NCBI RefSeq assembly: GCF_014205165.1
Contig: NZ_JACHMZ010000001.1
Coordinates: 3,060,501 to 3,124,500, forward strand
Direction: 5' to 3'
Origin: Micromonospora carbonacea
Lineage (GTDB): Bacteria > Actinomycetota > Actinomycetes > Mycobacteriales > Micromonosporaceae
DNA: 64,000 nucleotides
Made by a program: the position numbers and the translations under genes. How positions within the stretch are numbered: position 1 is the first letter of the stretch; the number at the start of each line of letters is the position of its first letter. The notes beneath the pieces are model-generated. The model was not told the origin of the DNA and searched no databases. It was given only the letters and a program-made list of their open reading frames with translations. Positions 18,143 through 28,844 of the stretch are shown piece by piece.

Positions 18143-18179
18143 CGGCTCGTGACGGTTCGGCCACCGGCCTGACGGCTCG
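18129..18179 (+). repeat. 30-bp-spaced direct repeat at the 3' end of the GNAT gene
   Basis: A 21-base segment (18129-18149) that spans the last codons and stop of the acetyltransferase recurs at 18159-18179 with one mismatch. It is probably a small local duplication. Confidence 0.6.
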
Positions 18180-18186
18180 GTGGCCG
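18158..18186 (+). terminator. hairpin after the GNAT gene
   Basis: CGGCCACCG (18158-18166) pairs with CGGTGGCCG (18178-18186) around an 11-base loop, 15 bases after the acetyltransferase stop. There is no T-tract, which is common for actinomycete terminators. Confidence 0.4.
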
Positions 18187-18523
18187 GCGGCACCGTCGCG
18201 CGGCGCGCCGCCGCGCCGCCGTGCGGGGCGTGGCCGAGTCGTTTCGGGGACTGGCCGGGCCGCTTCGGAAGGCGTGGCGGCTTCCCGACAGCCACGGGCC
18301 CGTCGGGGCCGGCGGTTGTCGGCCCGCCCGGGGCATCGGCCCTGTTCAGGGTCCTCCCGCCCGACGCGCCGCTCAGGCGGTTCCGGAAACAGCTTGTTCG
18401 AAATCCGCCACTGGTGTCCCGCATTTCGGGAGGGCTCTTGGCATTCCCATCGGCGCTCGTGGAGCCTCTCACCGGAGAGCAAGCGATCGATCGCTGTAAG
18501 TAGCAGAGCGTGAGGGCTCCGGG
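18187..18523. other. intergenic leader before the adenylation gene
   Basis: About 340 bases with no convincing gene. The left part is GC-only low complexity. From about 18380 onward the base composition is less GC-rich, as expected for a promoter region, and a perfect 14-bp palindrome AGCGATCGATCGCT lies at 18482-18495, 29 bases before the next start. I could not assign a clear -35/-10 pair. Confidence 0.4.
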
Positions 18524-20232
<1,709 letters not shown>

Positions 20233-20236
<4 letters not shown>

Positions 20237-20534
20237 CTGAGCGGAGCCGGGCGGCGTCGGCCATCGGACGCCGCCGGCGGGACCGCTCCCCGGTCGACGT
20301 GCGCCCCGCCACGGGCGGGACGGCCCGCTGCCGGCCCTGCTCGCCGCCATCGCCGTGCCGTCCGTGCTCGCCCCGGTCGACAACCGGGTCGAGGTCACCG
20401 TGGTCACGATCCCCTACCTGGTGGCCGGGGTGGTCACCCCGGTGACCGGCCTGTTCGTCGAACGGTTCATGATCGTGTGGACGGTCGGGCTGGCGGTCTT
20501 CTTCGGGCTGCGCTGGTGGTTGGGGGCGATGTGA
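20233..20534 (+). pseudogene. small three-helix membrane protein, apparent frameshift
   Basis: An ATG at 20233 overlaps the adenylation-gene stop (ATGA), and its frame reads [16 protein letters not shown]... before becoming Arg/Pro/Ser-rich nonsense. A different frame from about 20328 to the TGA at 20532-20534 encodes a convincing hydrophobic protein: LPALLAAIAVPSVLAPV, VTVVTIPYLVAGVVTPVTGL and FMIVWTVGLAVFFGLRWW look like three membrane segments. That second frame has no ATG, and its first GTG (20355) has no ribosome-binding site. It ends in a GTGA overlap with the nitrilase gene. Coupling at both ends, in different frames, suggests one gene with a single-base frameshift near 20320, either real, programmed or a sequencing error. 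The function of the hydrophobic protein is not recognised. Confidence 0.55.
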
Positions 20535-21373
20535 CGGGCGACGACGAGCCGGTGCGCGAGCCGTTTCGGGTCGCCGCCGCGCAGATCGAGGCGGTCGGCG
20601 GCGACCTGGCCGGCAACGCGGCGGCCCACGTCGCGGCCGTCGCCGAGGCCGCCGCCCTCGGCGCCCGCGTGGTCGTCTTCCCCGAGCTGTCGCTGTGCGG
20701 GTACGACTACCCGCTGCTCACCGCCGACGTCGCCCGCTGCGAGGTCGAGGTGGGCGACGCGGTCCTGCGGACGGTGGGCGGGGCCTGCCGGGCGCACCGG
20801 GTGACCGCCGTGGTCGGCGGCTGCGCCCGGCGCGCCGACGGGTGGGCCATCGCCGCGTTCGTCGTCGGCCCCGACGGCGCGGTGGCCGCCACGTACCACA
20901 AGCGGCACCTCGACGCCGACGAGCGCGCGGTGTTCGTCGCCGGCCACACCGACACGATGGTGCAGCTCGGCGGCTGGCGGCTCGGCCTCGGCGTCTGCTA
21001 CGACGCCAGCTTCCCCGAGCACGCCCGGGGCCTGGCCCTGGCCGGCGCGGACGCCTACCTGGTGTCCGGCGCGTTCACCGTCGGCGACTCCGACCACCGG
21101 CGCGGCGTCTACTTCCCGGCCCGCGCCCTGGAGAACACCGGCTACGTGCTGTTCGCCAACTACGCGGGCGCGCACGGCGGCTGGCGCTTCGCCGGCCACA
21201 GCGCCGTCTACGGCCCCGACGGGCGGGCCCTGGCCGCCGCCGGCACCGCCGCCGGGCTCGCCGTCGCCGACCTCGACGACGCGGTCCTGCGCCGCCAGCG
21301 CGACAGCCAGCGGATGCTGCGCGACCGGGCCGCCCCGGCGCCCGCCCCGGCCCCGGTCGTCGTCGTACCCTGA
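20531..21373 (+). CDS. carbon-nitrogen hydrolase (nitrilase superfamily amidase)
   Basis: A 280-residue nitrilase-fold hydrolase. The catalytic triad is visible: Glu52 in FPELSLCGYD, Lys124 in TYHKRHL and Cys156 in GVCYDASFPEHAR. Family members hydrolyse amides (omega-amidases, carbamoylases) or transfer acyl groups through a Cys thioester. There is no signal peptide. The GTG start at 20531 overlaps the stop of the small membrane-protein frame by four bases and follows a GGGGG ribosome-binding site. In this locus it could trim an amide of the product or its precursor (inference); it is not close enough to a known subfamily for me to name the substrate. A Pro/Ala tail ends the protein. Confidence 0.85.
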   Translation: MTGDDEPVREPFRVAAAQIEAVGGDLAGNAAAHVAAVAEAAALGARVVVFPELSLCGYDYPLLTADVARCEVEVGDAVLRTVGGACRAHRVTAVVGGCARRADGWAIAAFVVGPDGAVAATYHKRHLDADERAVFVAGHTDTMVQLGGWRLGLGVCYDASFPEHARGLALAGADAYLVSGAFTVGDSDHRRGVYFPARALENTGYVLFANYAGAHGGWRFAGHSAVYGPDGRALAAAGTAAGLAVADLDDAVLRRQRDSQRMLRDRAAPAPAPAPVVVVP

Positions 21374-21375
21374 CC

Positions 21376-21400
21376 ACCCCACCCCACCCCACCCCACCCC
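21376..21400 (+). repeat. (ACCCC)5 pentanucleotide tract
   Basis: Five perfect ACCCC units fill the 45-base gap between the nitrilase and the PLP gene. The complementary strand reads repeated GGGGT and could form a G-quadruplex on the template strand of these genes. Such tracts are also slippage-prone. Confidence 0.85.
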
Positions 21401-21418
21401 ACCACGCGAGGAGCACCG

Positions 21419-22600
21419 GTGACCGGCATCGGCACGACCGCGATCCACGGCGACGACGGCTTGCACCCGCCGGGCGCGGTGTCGCCCCCGATCGTGCAGA
21501 GCGCCACGTTCGGGGCCGAGAGCGACGAGCGGTTCACCGAGGTCGCCACGCAGGTGCGCCCCGACGCCTTCTACACCCGCTACGGCAACCCCAACCACGC
21601 CCAGGCGGCCGCCGTCGTGGCCGAGCTGGAGGGCGTCGAGACGGGCCTGGTCACCGCCTCCGGGATGGGCGCGGTCACCACCATCGCGCTGGCCCTGCTC
21701 AGCGCCGGGGACCACGTGATCGTGCAGCGCAGCACGTACGGCGGCACCACCTCGCTGGCCACCGGCCTGCTCACCCGGTTCGGGGTGACCTGCACCCAGG
21801 TCGACCAGACCGACGTCGACGCGTTCGCCCGCGCCCTGACCCCGCGCACCCGGCTGCTGCTCGTGGAGACCCCCAGCAACCCGCTGCTGGAGCTGACCGA
21901 CCTGACCGCCGTGATCGAGCTGGCCCACGCCCACGGCGCGTACGCCGTCGTGGACAACACGTTCGCCACCCCGGTCAACCAGCGGCCGGCGGCCCTCGGC
22001 GCGGACCTGGTCTGGCACAGCGCCACGAAGTTCCTCGGCGGCCACTCCGACGTCACCGCCGGGGTGGTCGTCGGCTCCGCCGAGCTGGTCGACCGGGTCT
22101 GGCGGACCGCCATCGTCACCGGCGCGACGCTGGGCCCGATCGACGCCTGGCTGCTGCTGCGCGGCATCCGCACGCTGCCGCTGCGGATGGCCCGGCACAA
22201 CGACAACGCCCTCGCCCTGGCCCGGGAGCTGGAGGCGCATCCGGCGGTCGCCCGGGTCCGCTACCCGGGGCTGCCCAGCCACCCCCAGCACGACCTGGCC
22301 ACCAAACAGATGAGCGGGTACGGCGGCGTGTTCAGCCTCGACCTGGCCGGCGGCCAGCCGGCGGCGGCCACCCTCCTCGCCGAGCTGCGGCTGGCCAAGC
22401 GGGCCGCCAGCCTCGGCAGCGTGAGCACCCTCGTGGTGCACCCGCGTTCCATGTGGGCGGGGATCGTCGACACCGCGCAGCTCGCCGCCACCGGCATCGG
22501 GGAGGGCCTCGTGCGGGTCTCCACCGGCATCGAGGACACCGCCGACCTGCTCGCCGACTTCACCCGCGCCCTCGACGCGGTGACCGGGCGGACGGCCTGA
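21419..22600 (+). CDS. trans-sulfuration PLP enzyme (cystathionine gamma-lyase/synthase family)
   Basis: A 393-residue Cys/Met metabolism PLP-dependent enzyme. Visible family blocks: YTRYGNPNHAQAAAVVAELEG, the ASGMGAVTT loop, RSTYGGTTSL, VVDNTFATPVNQRP (Asp binding the pyridine N), HSATKFLGGHSDVTAGVVVG with the PLP-binding Lys, and SLGSVSTLVVHPRSMW near the substrate carboxylate. Whether it acts as gamma-lyase, gamma-synthase or methionine gamma-lyase cannot be decided by eye. The GTG start has a GAGGAG ribosome-binding site. The stop overlaps the start of the iminopeptidase gene by one base (TGATG). It may feed sulfur amino acid supply for the neighbouring NRPS genes or be ordinary metabolism. 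Confidence 0.88.
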   Translation: MTGIGTTAIHGDDGLHPPGAVSPPIVQSATFGAESDERFTEVATQVRPDAFYTRYGNPNHAQAAAVVAELEGVETGLVTASGMGAVTTIALALLSAGDHVIVQRSTYGGTTSLATGLLTRFGVTCTQVDQTDVDAFARALTPRTRLLLVETPSNPLLELTDLTAVIELAHAHGAYAVVDNTFATPVNQRPAALGADLVWHSATKFLGGHSDVTAGVVVGSAELVDRVWRTAIVTGATLGPIDAWLLLRGIRTLPLRMARHNDNALALARELEAHPAVARVRYPGLPSHPQHDLATKQMSGYGGVFSLDLAGGQPAAATLLAELRLAKRAASLGSVSTLVVHPRSMWAGIVDTAQLAATGIGEGLVRVSTGIEDTADLLADFTRALDAVTGRTA

Positions 22601-23592
22601 TGGGGCACCCGCTGGTGGAGCCGTACGACCAGGGGATGCTCGACGTGGGCGACGGACACCGCGTCTACTGGGAGGTGTCCGGCAACCCGGACGGCATGCC
22701 GGCCGTGGCCGTGCACGGCGGCCCCGGCGGCAGCTCGTCGCCCGGCACGCGCCGCCTGTTCGACCCGGCCCGCTACCGGCTCGTCCAGTTCGACCAGCGC
22801 GGCTGTGGGCGCAGCACCCCGCACGCCAGCGACCCGGCCGCCGACCTGCGGCACAACACCACCGACCACCTGCTGGCCGACATGGAGCGGCTGCGCGAGC
22901 ACCTCGGCGTCGACCGGTGGCTGCTGTTCGGCAACTCGTGGGGCTCCACCCTGGGCCTCGCGTACGCCCAGCGCCACCCGCAGCGGGTCAGCGCGATCGT
23001 CCTCGTCGGGGTCACGATGAGCCGCCGGTCGGAGATCGACTGGCTGTACCGGGGCGTCGGCCGGTTCTTCCCCGAGCAGTGGCGGCGGTTCGTCGACGCC
23101 GTGCCGGCCGCCGACCGCCCGGCGATCGCGCCGGGCCGGGGCCCGGCCGCCGAGCTGCTCACCGCGTATGCGCGGCTGCTCGAACATCCGGACGCGCAGG
23201 TCCGCCAGCGGGCCGCGATCGCCTGGCTCACCTGGGAGGACGCCGTCGTCTCCCTGGAACCGAACGGCAAGCCGGACGCCTACCGCGACCAGCCGCCGGA
23301 CGACCAGGTCGCCTTCGTCCGGCTCTGCGCGCACTACTTCTCGCACGGGGCCTGGCTCGCCGACGACGCCCTGCTGCGCGACGCCCACCGGCTCGCCGGC
23401 ATCCCCGGCGTGCTCGTGCACGGGCGCTTCGACCTCGGCGCGCCGCTGGAGACGCCGTGGTCGCTGGCCCGCGCCTGGCCCGACGCGGAGCTGATCGTGG
23501 TCGACGACTCCGGGCACACCGGCAGCGACACGATGCGCCGGCACCTGCGCGCCGCACTCGACCGGTTCGCCCCGGTGTCACCGACCGGGTGA
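22600..23592 (+). CDS. pip: proline iminopeptidase
   Basis: A 330-residue alpha/beta hydrolase of the S33 prolyl aminopeptidase family, which removes N-terminal proline from peptides in the cytoplasm. Key motifs: VHGGPGGSSSPGTRRLFDP (oxyanion hole), FDQRGCGRSTPHAS, NTTDHLLADMERLREHLGV, the nucleophile elbow GNSWGSTL, catalytic Asp in HGRFDLGAPLETPW and His in DDSGHTGSD. The length and the Trp-rich lid (WLTWEDAVVSLEP) are standard. It is translationally coupled to the upstream PLP gene. Confidence 0.92.
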   Translation: MGHPLVEPYDQGMLDVGDGHRVYWEVSGNPDGMPAVAVHGGPGGSSSPGTRRLFDPARYRLVQFDQRGCGRSTPHASDPAADLRHNTTDHLLADMERLREHLGVDRWLLFGNSWGSTLGLAYAQRHPQRVSAIVLVGVTMSRRSEIDWLYRGVGRFFPEQWRRFVDAVPAADRPAIAPGRGPAAELLTAYARLLEHPDAQVRQRAAIAWLTWEDAVVSLEPNGKPDAYRDQPPDDQVAFVRLCAHYFSHGAWLADDALLRDAHRLAGIPGVLVHGRFDLGAPLETPWSLARAWPDAELIVVDDSGHTGSDTMRRHLRAALDRFAPVSPTG

Positions 23593-23700
23593 GCGGCGTC
23601 AGCCAGGACAACTATCGGCGGCTCGGTTCGAGTTCGGCGGCGCTCGACAATGCGCGACGGCGCATAGGGAGCTGAGTCACCTACGCCATCACTGTCGACC

Positions 23701-23715
23701 GCGTGAGCGTCACGC
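23701..23715. promoter_or_regulatory. inverted repeat upstream of XRE regulator, possible operator
   Basis: GCGTGA-GCG-TCACGC is a perfect 6-bp inverted repeat with a 3-base spacer, about 95 bases before the start of the next regulator gene, within the promoter-length gap 23593-23809. It could be an autoregulatory site; no direct evidence. Confidence 0.3.
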
Positions 23716-23809
23716 TACCTAACGTGGTTGTCGGCTATCGTCCGGAGTGGTGCCTGTCCACGTAGGACCGGCGGCGCTGTCGTCCAGACCTCAGCCGGGA
23801 GTCTCCGCC

Positions 23810-25123
23810 ATGTCCGCATCGTCGCGCTTCGCCGTGCGTCTACGAGAACTGCTCCGAGAGCGTGGCGTCAGTTTCCGGGCCCTCGCCGCCCGCACCTACT
23901 ACGGCAAGAGCTATCTTCACGACCTCGCCCACGGCCGCAAGCCGCCGACGCCCGAGGTGGCGGCGCGGCTGGACGATGCCCTCGCTGCCGGCGGCGAACT
24001 GGTCTGCCTCGCGGGCGTTCTCCGCGACGGGAGATGGGAGATCGACTGCGCTGCCCTGTGGCGGCACCGCGACGCCGAGCAGCTCGCCGACCTGCTGGTC
24101 ACCACGGTGCCCGGCCCGGACAACGCGGCCGAGTTGGCGCACCAGTGGTTGATAGCGGATCCTCCGCAGCGCTACGAGCTGAGCGCAGGCCGGCAGGTGG
24201 GCACCGAGACCGTGGCTCGCGTCGAGCGCCGGGTGGGACAGCTCCGCCGCCTGGACGACCACGTCGGCGGGGCACAGACGTACGCGATGGTGATCGCCGA
24301 ACTGGAGGCCACCGCCGGCCTGCTGCGCGCGGGCACCCACTCCGAGGTGGTCGGTCGGCGGCTGCTTGCCGCAGCGGCGGACCTCTGCCAGCTTGCCGGA
24401 TTCGTCGCCGAGGACGCCGGCCGGACCGCCGACGCGCGGCGGTACTACCTGGCCGGAATGCGAGCCGCGCACGCGGCGGGGGACACCGCCAGCGCGGCCA
24501 ACTGCCTGAGCACGTTGAGCTATCTGGAGGCGAGCACCGGGGACCGGCGGGAGGCGGTCACGCTGGCCAGATCCGCGTACGCCGGGGGCCGGCAGGCGGC
24601 CGAGGCGACGGGCCGGGCGCTGCTGCTGGAGCGGGTCGCGTGGGCGCACGCCCGTGTCGGTGAGGCGAGCCAGGCGGAGCGGGCACTGGGCATGGTGGAG
24701 GAGGCGTACGCGGGTCGCGATCCGAGCGCCGCGCCGCCGTGGGCGTACTGGCTGAGCCCGGACGAGGTGGAGATCATGGCGGGCCGGGTGTGGACGGAAC
24801 TTCGCCGGCCGCTGCGCGCGGTGCCGATCCTCGAACGGGTGACCGCCGGCTACGGCTCCGAGGTGCCCCGGGAGTCGTCGCTGTACCTCACCTGGCTGGC
24901 CGAGGCCCTACTCCAGGCCGGTGAGGTCGAGCGGGCGGCGGACGTGGCGGGACGGGCGCTGGAGTTGGCGCGACGGGCACAGTCGCAGCGGGCGACGCGG
25001 CGGGTCGCCGAGCTACGGAGGCTCCTGGTGGAGGTTGCCGCGAACTCGGTGGCGGCGCGGGAGTTCGTTGACCTGTCCACGGACCTGTCCGTCACCGTTT
25101 CGGTGGTGCCGGGCGGACAGTAG
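23810..25123 (+). CDS. XRE-family regulator with TPR-like C-terminus
   Basis: A 437-residue protein with an N-terminal helix-turn-helix at residues 5-60 (FAVRLRELLRERGVSFRALAARTYYGKSYLHDLAHGRKPPTPEVAARLDDALAAGGEL), followed by about 350 residues of Ala/Leu-rich paired helices (for example GRTADARRYYLAGMRAAHAAGDTASAANCLSTLSYLEA) typical of TPR ligand- or partner-sensing regions. This architecture is abundant in actinomycetes, often near regulated secondary-metabolism or transport genes, but the target cannot be deduced. The ATG at 23810 leaves a 217-base leader. The next gene is a small ORF and then a second protein of the same general plan. Confidence 0.85.
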   Translation: MSASSRFAVRLRELLRERGVSFRALAARTYYGKSYLHDLAHGRKPPTPEVAARLDDALAAGGELVCLAGVLRDGRWEIDCAALWRHRDAEQLADLLVTTVPGPDNAAELAHQWLIADPPQRYELSAGRQVGTETVARVERRVGQLRRLDDHVGGAQTYAMVIAELEATAGLLRAGTHSEVVGRRLLAAAADLCQLAGFVAEDAGRTADARRYYLAGMRAAHAAGDTASAANCLSTLSYLEASTGDRREAVTLARSAYAGGRQAAEATGRALLLERVAWAHARVGEASQAERALGMVEEAYAGRDPSAAPPWAYWLSPDEVEIMAGRVWTELRRPLRAVPILERVTAGYGSEVPRESSLYLTWLAEALLQAGEVERAADVAGRALELARRAQSQRATRRVAELRRLLVEVAANSVAAREFVDLSTDLSVTVSVVPGGQ

Positions 25124-25294
25124 CGGACGTCGTTCGCCTGGATCGCGCAGTCGTTTCATCACAGGCTGTGATCAGGGCGTGCGACGGCTGAACCGGCACC
25201 GGTTCGGGTACGAGCCGCTCCCTTCAACCGGGTGTGGCGGTGGCGGTCCTTCCCCGGGCCACTGCGCCGCGCCCCTGGCGACGGAGGCGGGACG

Positions 25295-25459
25295 ATGAGC
25301 GACGACGGGCCGGTCGAGGGTCGGGGCGAGCAGATCCAACAGGCGGAGCGGGAGGCAGCCCGGCAGCGGCTGCTCGCACAGGCCGAGGCGGAGCGGATAC
25401 CGGCCGAGGAGACGACCCGGGCGGTGCCGGACCGGCGGTGGCGGCGTGGACAGCGGTGA
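25295..25459 (+). CDS. small charged hypothetical protein
   Basis: A 54-residue protein (starting MSDDGPVEGRGEQIQQ), very rich in Glu, Arg and Gln and predicted helical throughout (AEREAARQRLLAQAEAE). It starts at an ATG behind GGAGGCGGG, a good ribosome-binding site, and its end overlaps the start of the next regulator by 14 bases, which supports translation and coupling. Function unknown; it could be a small partner of the adjacent regulator. Confidence 0.5.
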   Translation: MSDDGPVEGRGEQIQQAEREAARQRLLAQAEAERIPAEETTRAVPDRRWRRGQR

Positions 25460-26645
25460 CCTCCTGCCCGTCGGCCGGCGGGTCGCGTACTGGCGGGGAC
25501 GGCGGCGACTGTCGCAGCAGATGCTGGCCGACCGGCTGGGCAAGTCCAAGAGCTGGGTCGACAAGGTCGAGCGAGGCGTCCGCGCCCTCGACCGGGTCTC
25601 CATCCTGCACGACATCGCCGCCGTGCTGCGCATCGACGCGGCGGTGCTGCTCGGCCGCGACGTCCGGCCCGCCGAGGCGACCGAACGCGCCGAGGGCGTC
25701 GAGCGGATCCGGGCGGCCCTGTCGGCGTACGAGATCACGCTCGGCCGCGCCACCCAGCGGCCCGCCGTGCCCGCCGACCGGCTGGCGCGGCAGGTCGGAC
25801 ACGGGTGGATCACCTACCAGCATGCCCGGTACCCGCAGCTCGTCGACCTGCTTCCGCCGCTGCTGGCCGACGCGCAGCGCACCCACGCCCGCGATCCCGC
25901 GGCGGGGCGCGGGCCGCTGGTCGAGGCGTACCGGATCACCGCCGCACTGCTGGTCAAGGTCGGCGAGGCCGACCTGGCCTGGCTGGCCGCCGATCGGGCG
26001 GTGGCCGCCGCGACCGGCGACCGGGCGCTGGTGGCCGCCGCCGTGGTGCAGCTCGGCCAGGCGCTGCGCGTGTCCGGCCGGGCGCGGGCGGCGAGGTCGG
26101 CGGCGCTGGCCGCCGCGTACCGGATCGCCCCGGCCGACCCCGACGACGGCACGCCGCAGGAGCTGTCGCTGTGCGGGGCGCTGCTGGTCCAGGCGGCCCT
26201 GGCCGCCGCCCGCCACGGTGACGAGGCTTCCGCCACCGAACTGCTCGGCGAGGCCGCCGCGATGGCGGACCGGGTGGGGGAGGGGCACGACCACCACCGG
26301 ACGGGGTTCGGGCCGACGACGGTCGGCTCGGCGCGGGTCGCGGCGGCCGTGGAGCTGGGCGCGGCCCGCGCGGCCGTGACCTGGCACGAGCGGACGACCC
26401 GGCGGGACGCCTGGCGGTGGCTGCCCGCCGAGCACCGGGCCGCGCACCTGCTCGACGCCGCCCGCGCCTACCTCCAGGCCGACGACCCGGCCAGTGCCGG
26501 CCGGACCCTGGTCGACGCCGATCGCACGGCACCGGCCGAGGTGCGCCACCGCCCGGCCGCCCGGTCGGTGCTGGCCCAGGTGGTACGCGACCCGCACGCC
26601 CCGGCCACGATCGTGCAGCTCGCGCTCGCCCTCGGCGTCACCTGA
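25446..26645 (+). CDS. XRE-family regulator with helical sensing domain
   Basis: A 399-residue protein. Residues 8-70 form an XRE helix-turn-helix (GRRVAYWRGRRRLSQQMLADRLGKSKSWVDKVERGVRALDRVSILHDIAAVLRID). The remainder is Ala-rich helical repeat sequence (residues 150-390), including ADLAWLAADRAVAAATGDRALVAAAVVQLGQAL, like TPR domains. The GTG start at 25446 lies inside the preceding small ORF. It shares architecture but little obvious identity with the 23810 regulator. It ends 89 bases before htpG on the same strand. Confidence 0.82.
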   Translation: MDSGDLLPVGRRVAYWRGRRRLSQQMLADRLGKSKSWVDKVERGVRALDRVSILHDIAAVLRIDAAVLLGRDVRPAEATERAEGVERIRAALSAYEITLGRATQRPAVPADRLARQVGHGWITYQHARYPQLVDLLPPLLADAQRTHARDPAAGRGPLVEAYRITAALLVKVGEADLAWLAADRAVAAATGDRALVAAAVVQLGQALRVSGRARAARSAALAAAYRIAPADPDDGTPQELSLCGALLVQAALAAARHGDEASATELLGEAAAMADRVGEGHDHHRTGFGPTTVGSARVAAAVELGAARAAVTWHERTTRRDAWRWLPAEHRAAHLLDAARAYLQADDPASAGRTLVDADRTAPAEVRHRPAARSVLAQVVRDPHAPATIVQLALALGVT

Positions 26646-26734
26646 GCGGGCGGGTGTCGCGACGGGCAGCGACGGCTCGTATCCTGTGCGCGGAGGCACC
26701 ACGAAGGCACGTGAAGTCACTGAAGGGGGTCGGT

Positions 26735-28648
26735 GTGAGCAACCGGATCGAGACGCTGGAGTTCCAGGCGGAGGCGCGCCAACTGCTCCAGCTGATGGTC
26801 CATTCGATCTACTCGAACAAGGACGTCTTCCTGCGGGAGTTGATCTCCAACGCCTCCGACGCGTTGGACAAGCTCCGCCTGGAGTCCCTGGTCGACAAGG
26901 ATCTCGCAGCCGACGTCTCCGACCTGCACATCGAGATCGAGGTCGACCGCGACGCACGCACCCTCACCGTCCGGGACAACGGCATCGGCATGTCCCGCGA
27001 GGACGTCGTCCGGCTGATCGGCACGATCGCCAAGTCGGGCACCGCCGAGCTGCTGGCGAAGCTGCGCGAGTCGAAGGACTCGGCGGCGTCGGCGGACCTG
27101 ATCGGGCAGTTCGGCGTCGGGTTCTACGCCACGTTCATGGTCGCCGACCGGGTCACCCTGCTCACCCGGCGCGCCGGGGAGAGCGAGGGCACCCGGTGGG
27201 AGTCGACCGGCGAGGGCACCTACAGCGTGGAGACCGTCGACGACGCGCCGCAGGGCACCGCCGTCACCGTGCACCTCAAGCCCGAGGACAGCGACGACCA
27301 CCTCTACGACTACACCGCCGAGTGGAAGATCCGCGAGATCGTCAAGCGATACTCCGACTTCATCGCCTGGCCGATCCGGATGACGGTCGAGCGTAAGGGC
27401 GAGGGCGACGAGACCACCCGCGAGGTGCAGACCGTCAACTCGATGAAGGCGCTGTGGGCCCGGCCGCGCAGCGAGGTCGACGAGGCCGAGTACAAGGAGT
27501 TCTACAAGCACGTCAGCCACGACTGGGCCGACCCGCTGGAGACCATCCACATGCGGGGCGAGGGCACCTTCGAGTACGAGGCGCTGCTGTTCCTGCCGTC
27601 GCACGCGCCCGTGGACCTGTTCGCCCCGCAGGCCCGCCGGGGCGTGCAGCTCTACGTCAAGCGCGTGTTCATCATGGACGACTGCGAAGCGCTGATGCCC
27701 AACTACCTGCGCTTCGTCAAGGGCGTCGTCGACGCGCACGACCTGTCGCTCAACATCAGCCGGGAGATCCTCCAGCAGGACCGGCAGATCCAGGCGGTGC
27801 GCCGGCGGCTGGTGAAGAAGATCCTCGCCACCGTCAAGGAACTGAAGGCCAACGAGGCCGAGAAGTACCGCACCTTCTGGTCGGAGTTCGGCCCGGCGCT
27901 GAAGGAGGGCCTGCTCGACGACCCGGACAACACCGACGCGATCCTCGACGTCGTCTCGGTCGCCTCCACCCACGACCCGGCCGAGCTGACCGGCCTGCGT
28001 GACTACGTCGAGCGGATGAAGGACGGCCAGTCCGACATCTACTACATGACCGGTGAGTCCCGCTCGATGATCGAGAACTCGCCGCACATGGAGGCGTTCC
28101 GCGCCAAGGGCTTCGAGGTGCTGATCCTCACCGACCCGGTCGACGAGGTCTGGGTCGAGCGGGTCGGCCAGTTCGACGGCAAGCCGCTGCGTTCCATCGC
28201 CAAGGGCCAGGTCGACCTGGACACCGAGGAGGAGAAGAAGGAGGCCGAGTCCGCCCGCGAGCAGCAGCGCCAGGAGTACGCCGGCCTACTGACCTGGATG
28301 TCGGAGAAGCTCGCCGACAGCGTCAAGGAGGTCCGCCTCTCCACCCGCCTGACCACCTCCCCGGCGTGCGTGGTCGGCGACGCCCACGACATCACCCCGA
28401 CGCTGGAGAAGATGTACCGGGCGATGGGCCACGAGGTGCCGCAGGTCAAGCGGATCCTGGAGCTCAACCCGGGGCACCCGCTGGTGGAGGGGCTGCGCAA
28501 GGCCCACGAGCAGGACGCCGCCGCCGACGGGCTCGCCGACACCGCCGAGCTGCTCTACGGGATGGCGCTGCTGGCCGAGGGCGGGGAGCTGGCCGACCCG
28601 TCCCGGTTCACCCGCGTCCTCGCCGACCGGCTGGCCCGTACCCTCTGA
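26735..28648 (+). CDS. htpG: molecular chaperone HtpG (Hsp90)
   Basis: A 637-residue bacterial Hsp90. The N-terminal ATPase domain shows FQAEARQLLQLMVHSIYSNKDVFLRELISNASDALDKLR (Glu/Asn of the GHKL site), VRDNGIGMSREDV (nucleotide-binding DxGxG) and GQFGVGFYATFMVAD lid-region glycines. The middle domain has LFLPSHAPVDLF and LNISREILQQDRQIQAVRRR with the conserved Arg that contacts ATP. The C-terminal dimerisation domain includes VRLSTRLTTSPACVVGD and RILELNPGHPLV. The GTG at 26735 with AAGGGGG upstream gives the standard length. It folds client proteins under stress in the cytosol. Confidence 0.96.
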   Translation: MSNRIETLEFQAEARQLLQLMVHSIYSNKDVFLRELISNASDALDKLRLESLVDKDLAADVSDLHIEIEVDRDARTLTVRDNGIGMSREDVVRLIGTIAKSGTAELLAKLRESKDSAASADLIGQFGVGFYATFMVADRVTLLTRRAGESEGTRWESTGEGTYSVETVDDAPQGTAVTVHLKPEDSDDHLYDYTAEWKIREIVKRYSDFIAWPIRMTVERKGEGDETTREVQTVNSMKALWARPRSEVDEAEYKEFYKHVSHDWADPLETIHMRGEGTFEYEALLFLPSHAPVDLFAPQARRGVQLYVKRVFIMDDCEALMPNYLRFVKGVVDAHDLSLNISREILQQDRQIQAVRRRLVKKILATVKELKANEAEKYRTFWSEFGPALKEGLLDDPDNTDAILDVVSVASTHDPAELTGLRDYVERMKDGQSDIYYMTGESRSMIENSPHMEAFRAKGFEVLILTDPVDEVWVERVGQFDGKPLRSIAKGQVDLDTEEEKKEAESAREQQRQEYAGLLTWMSEKLADSVKEVRLSTRLTTSPACVVGDAHDITPTLEKMYRAMGHEVPQVKRILELNPGHPLVEGLRKAHEQDAAADGLADTAELLYGMALLAEGGELADPSRFTRVLADRLARTL

Positions 28649-28666
28649 CGTCTTCCCTCTGACGTC

Positions 28667-28722
28667 GCGGGGCTCCGTGCGGCGGTGCTACAGCGCTCCA
28701 GTACCGTCGCACGGGGCCCCGC
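28667..28722 (+). terminator. strong terminator hairpin after htpG
   Basis: Two 23-base arms (28667-28689 and 28700-28722) pair fully, counting three G-U pairs, around a 10-base loop, starting 19 bases after the htpG stop. No T-run follows. It would also serve the convergent VTC operon ending at 28845. Confidence 0.8.
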
Positions 28723-28844
28723 GCGGTGCCCCGCACGTCGTCGAGGACACCGCCGTGGCGTTCGATCGTCCTCACCGATCCACCGGTATGTGCACGGCAC
28801 CCGTCCGGCGGCACGGCAGCCGCGCCGCCGGACGTCACGGGGGC

